Shown here: in pieces, positions 62,567 to 64,000 of the stretch | Layout of the letters: every line of letters starts with the position of its first letter | Position numbering within the stretch: position 1 is the first letter of the stretch | Origin: DATARH01 sp035550515 | GTDB lineage: Bacteria > Pseudomonadota > Alphaproteobacteria > ATCC43930 > CGMCC-115725 | Assembly: GCA_035550515.1 (NCBI GenBank) | Contig: DASZOZ010000069.1 | Location: forward strand, 1-64,000 | Direction of reading: 5' to 3' | Length of the DNA: 64,000 nucleotides | Translations under genes and position numbers: made by a program | The notes under the pieces: model-generated | Told to the model about the DNA's origin: nothing | Databases searched by the model: none | Seen by the model: only the letters and a program-made list of their open reading frames with translations

Positions 62567-64000
62567 CACGTTTCGTAATGGTCGGCGACAAAGCGGTCGA
62601 GCAGCCGCAGGCCGAAGGCCGTCGCGCCCTTGGGGACGGTCGGCGCGTCTTTTTTCGACCAGGCGACGCCGGCGATGTCGAGATGCGCCCACGGCACCTT
62701 GTTGACGAAGCGCTGCACGAACTGCGCGCCGATGATGCTGCCCGCGGCGCGGTCGCCGGCGATGTTCTTGACGTCGGCGGCGTCGCTGTCGATCGCCTTG
62801 TCGTAGGTCTCGTCGAGCGGCAGCCGCCACAGCTTCTCGCCGACCGCCTTGCCCGCGGCGAGCAGCTTCTCGGCCAGCGCGTCGTCATTGGCGAACAGCC
62901 CGGCATGATCGTGGCCGAGCGCGACGATGATCGCGCCGGTCAAGGTCGCGAGGTCGATCATCAGCGCCGGCTTGAAGCGGTCCTGGCAGTACCACAGCGC
63001 GTCGGCGAGCACCAGCCGGCCCTCGGCGTCGGTGTTGAGCACCTCGATCGTCTGTCCCGACATCGAGGTCACGATGTCGCCCGGCCGCATGGCCGAGCCC
63101 GACGGCATGTTCTCGACCAGCCCGGCGATCCCGACCGCGTTGACCTTGGCGGCGCGCGCCGCGAGCAGCCGCATCAGCCCGATCACCACGCCGGCGCCGG
63201 CCATGTCCCACTTCATCTCGCCCATGCCGCCGGCCGGCTTGATCGAGATGCCGCCGGTGTCGAAGGTCACCCCCTTGCCGATAAAGGCGAGCGGCGGGGC
63301 ACCCTCCGCACCGCCCATCCAGCGCATCACCACCAGGCGCGGCGGCCGGATGCTGCCCTGCGCGACGCCGAGCAGCGCACCCATGCCCAGCGCCCGCATC
63401 CGCTCCTCGTCGAGGATCTCGACATCGACCCCGGAGGCCGAGAGGCTCGCAGCCTGTTCGGCGAGCGTCTCGGGGTAGATCACATTCCCCGGCTCCGACA
63501 CGAGGTCGCGCGCAAAGGCGACCGCCTCCGCCGTCGCCGCGAGTTCCTTGTAGGCGCGCCGCGCCGCGCTCGCGGCGGGACCGGCGACGGTCAGCGCGGC
63601 GAGCGACGGTTTGCGCTCGGGCTTTTCGGCGGTGCGGTACTTGTCGAAGCGGTAGCCGCGCAGCGCGGCGCCGAGCGCGAGATGCGCCGCCACGGCGCCG
63701 GGCGCGAGCGATCCGGCCCCGCCGAGATCGATCGCGAAGATCGCGGCGGTTTCGCCGACCCCGTTGAGATGCGCGACGAGCGTGCCGGCAAGGTCCTCCA
63801 AGCCGCGCGCGTCGATCTTGTCGGCTTTGCCGAGCCCCGCCAGCACGACGCGGCTGGCCGACAGGTTGGGCGGCGCGACGACGGGGACGAGCTCGCTGCG
63901 CTTGCCGCCGAATTTCGGCGACGCGGCGAGCGCGCGGGTCAACGCGCCGCCGCTCGCCTCGTCGAGTTGTCGGGCCGGCGCGGTCAATTCGCCGCCTTCC
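62566..64000 (-). CDS. pepA: Leucyl aminopeptidase (M17), C-terminal part
   Basis: The gene runs off the right edge; 478 codons are visible and the first residues in the window are GGELTAPARQLDEASGG, so only the first about 25 residues are missing. Two-zinc site: FIGKGVTFDTGGISIKPAGG with Lys, GAGVVIG, NTDAEGRLVLADALWY; MKWDMAGAG and LATLTGAII are family signatures. It removes N-terminal residues from peptides. Translationally coupled to holC. Confidence 0.96.
   Translation of the reverse strand, partial: EGGELTAPARQLDEASGGALTRALAASPKFGGKRSELVPVVAPPNLSASRVVLAGLGKADKIDARGLEDLAGTLVAHLNGVGETAAIFAIDLGGAGSLAPGAVAAHLALGAALRGYRFDKYRTAEKPERKPSLAALTVAGPAASAARRAYKELAATAEAVAFARDLVSEPGNVIYPETLAEQAASLSASGVDVEILDEERMRALGMGALLGVAQGSIRPPRLVVMRWMGGAEGAPPLAFIGKGVTFDTGGISIKPAGGMGEMKWDMAGAGVVIGLMRLLAARAAKVNAVGIAGLVENMPSGSAMRPGDIVTSMSGQTIEVLNTDAEGRLVLADALWYCQDRFKPALMIDLATLTGAIIVALGHDHAGLFANDDALAEKLLAAGKAVGEKLWRLPLDETYDKAIDSDAADVKNIAGDRAAGSIIGAQFVQRFVNKVPWAHLDIAGVAWSKKDAPTVPKGATAFGLRLLDRFVADHYET

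Overview
The window is chromosomal DNA of a high-GC alphaproteobacterium, most likely Rhodospirillales-like. The evidence is the gene order (pdhABC, ftsB, eno, kdsA, pyrG, secG, tpiA, ppiD, trpE(G), trpDC, moaC, moeA), a fused TrpE-TrpG, an E1-beta that carries its own lipoyl domain, and the abundant palindromic intergenic repeats typical of the class. No rRNA, tRNA, CRISPR array, transposase or prophage was seen. The species cannot be named from the sequence.

Layout. 0-14.8 kb is a housekeeping block: pyruvate dehydrogenase, division initiator ftsB, enolase, KDO8P synthase, CTP synthase, SecG, triose-phosphate isomerase, a PpiD-like periplasmic chaperone and trpE(G), with a carbamoyltransferase inserted. 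trpE(G) is preceded by a full Trp attenuator with an apparently leaderless 14-residue leader peptide. 14.8-19 kb carries a GFA-like protein, trpD, a trpC-moaC gene fusion and moeA, so Trp and molybdenum-cofactor biosynthesis are joined in one polypeptide. 19-34 kb is mixed: hydrolase, FAD oxidase, ThDP enzyme, a Gtr-like surface-glycan set (GtrA, GT-C, GT2), dioxygenase, cytochrome b561, an atypical unknown gene, ilvD, an outer-membrane barrel and an AEC transporter. 34-40 kb is a catabolism-like group (two LLM flavin oxidoreductases, aldo/keto reductase, CMD protein, HpaB-like hydroxylase). 39.9-43.7 kb is a compact queuosine operon (queA-tgt-queF-queG). 43.7-45.6 kb is minCDE. 46-52 kb holds a serine hydrolase, a lone tatA, a MoxR/VWA pair interrupted by a small A/T-richer gene, a uronate-dehydrogenase-like gene and a LysR/cupin divergent pair. 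52.7-61.4 kb has a 1204-residue fused double ABC transporter, a DHA2 exporter, a DTW-domain protein, an S10 peptidase and a lipoprotein. The window ends with holC and pepA.

The most unusual locus is 61.46-62.15 kb. A short A/T-richer insert at the 3' end of holC encodes the C-terminal ribonuclease domain of a colicin E3-type toxin with all four catalytic residues. It overlaps by 4 nt a small gene that is probably its immunity protein. The insert is bounded by a duplicated copy of the last codons of holC, as if a toxin-immunity cassette had recombined into the gene end. No delivery domain or normal start codon is visible, so it looks like an orphan toxin tip.

Several families of short palindromes sit between genes and at gene ends, and at least one lies inside a coding region (the fused ABC transporter).
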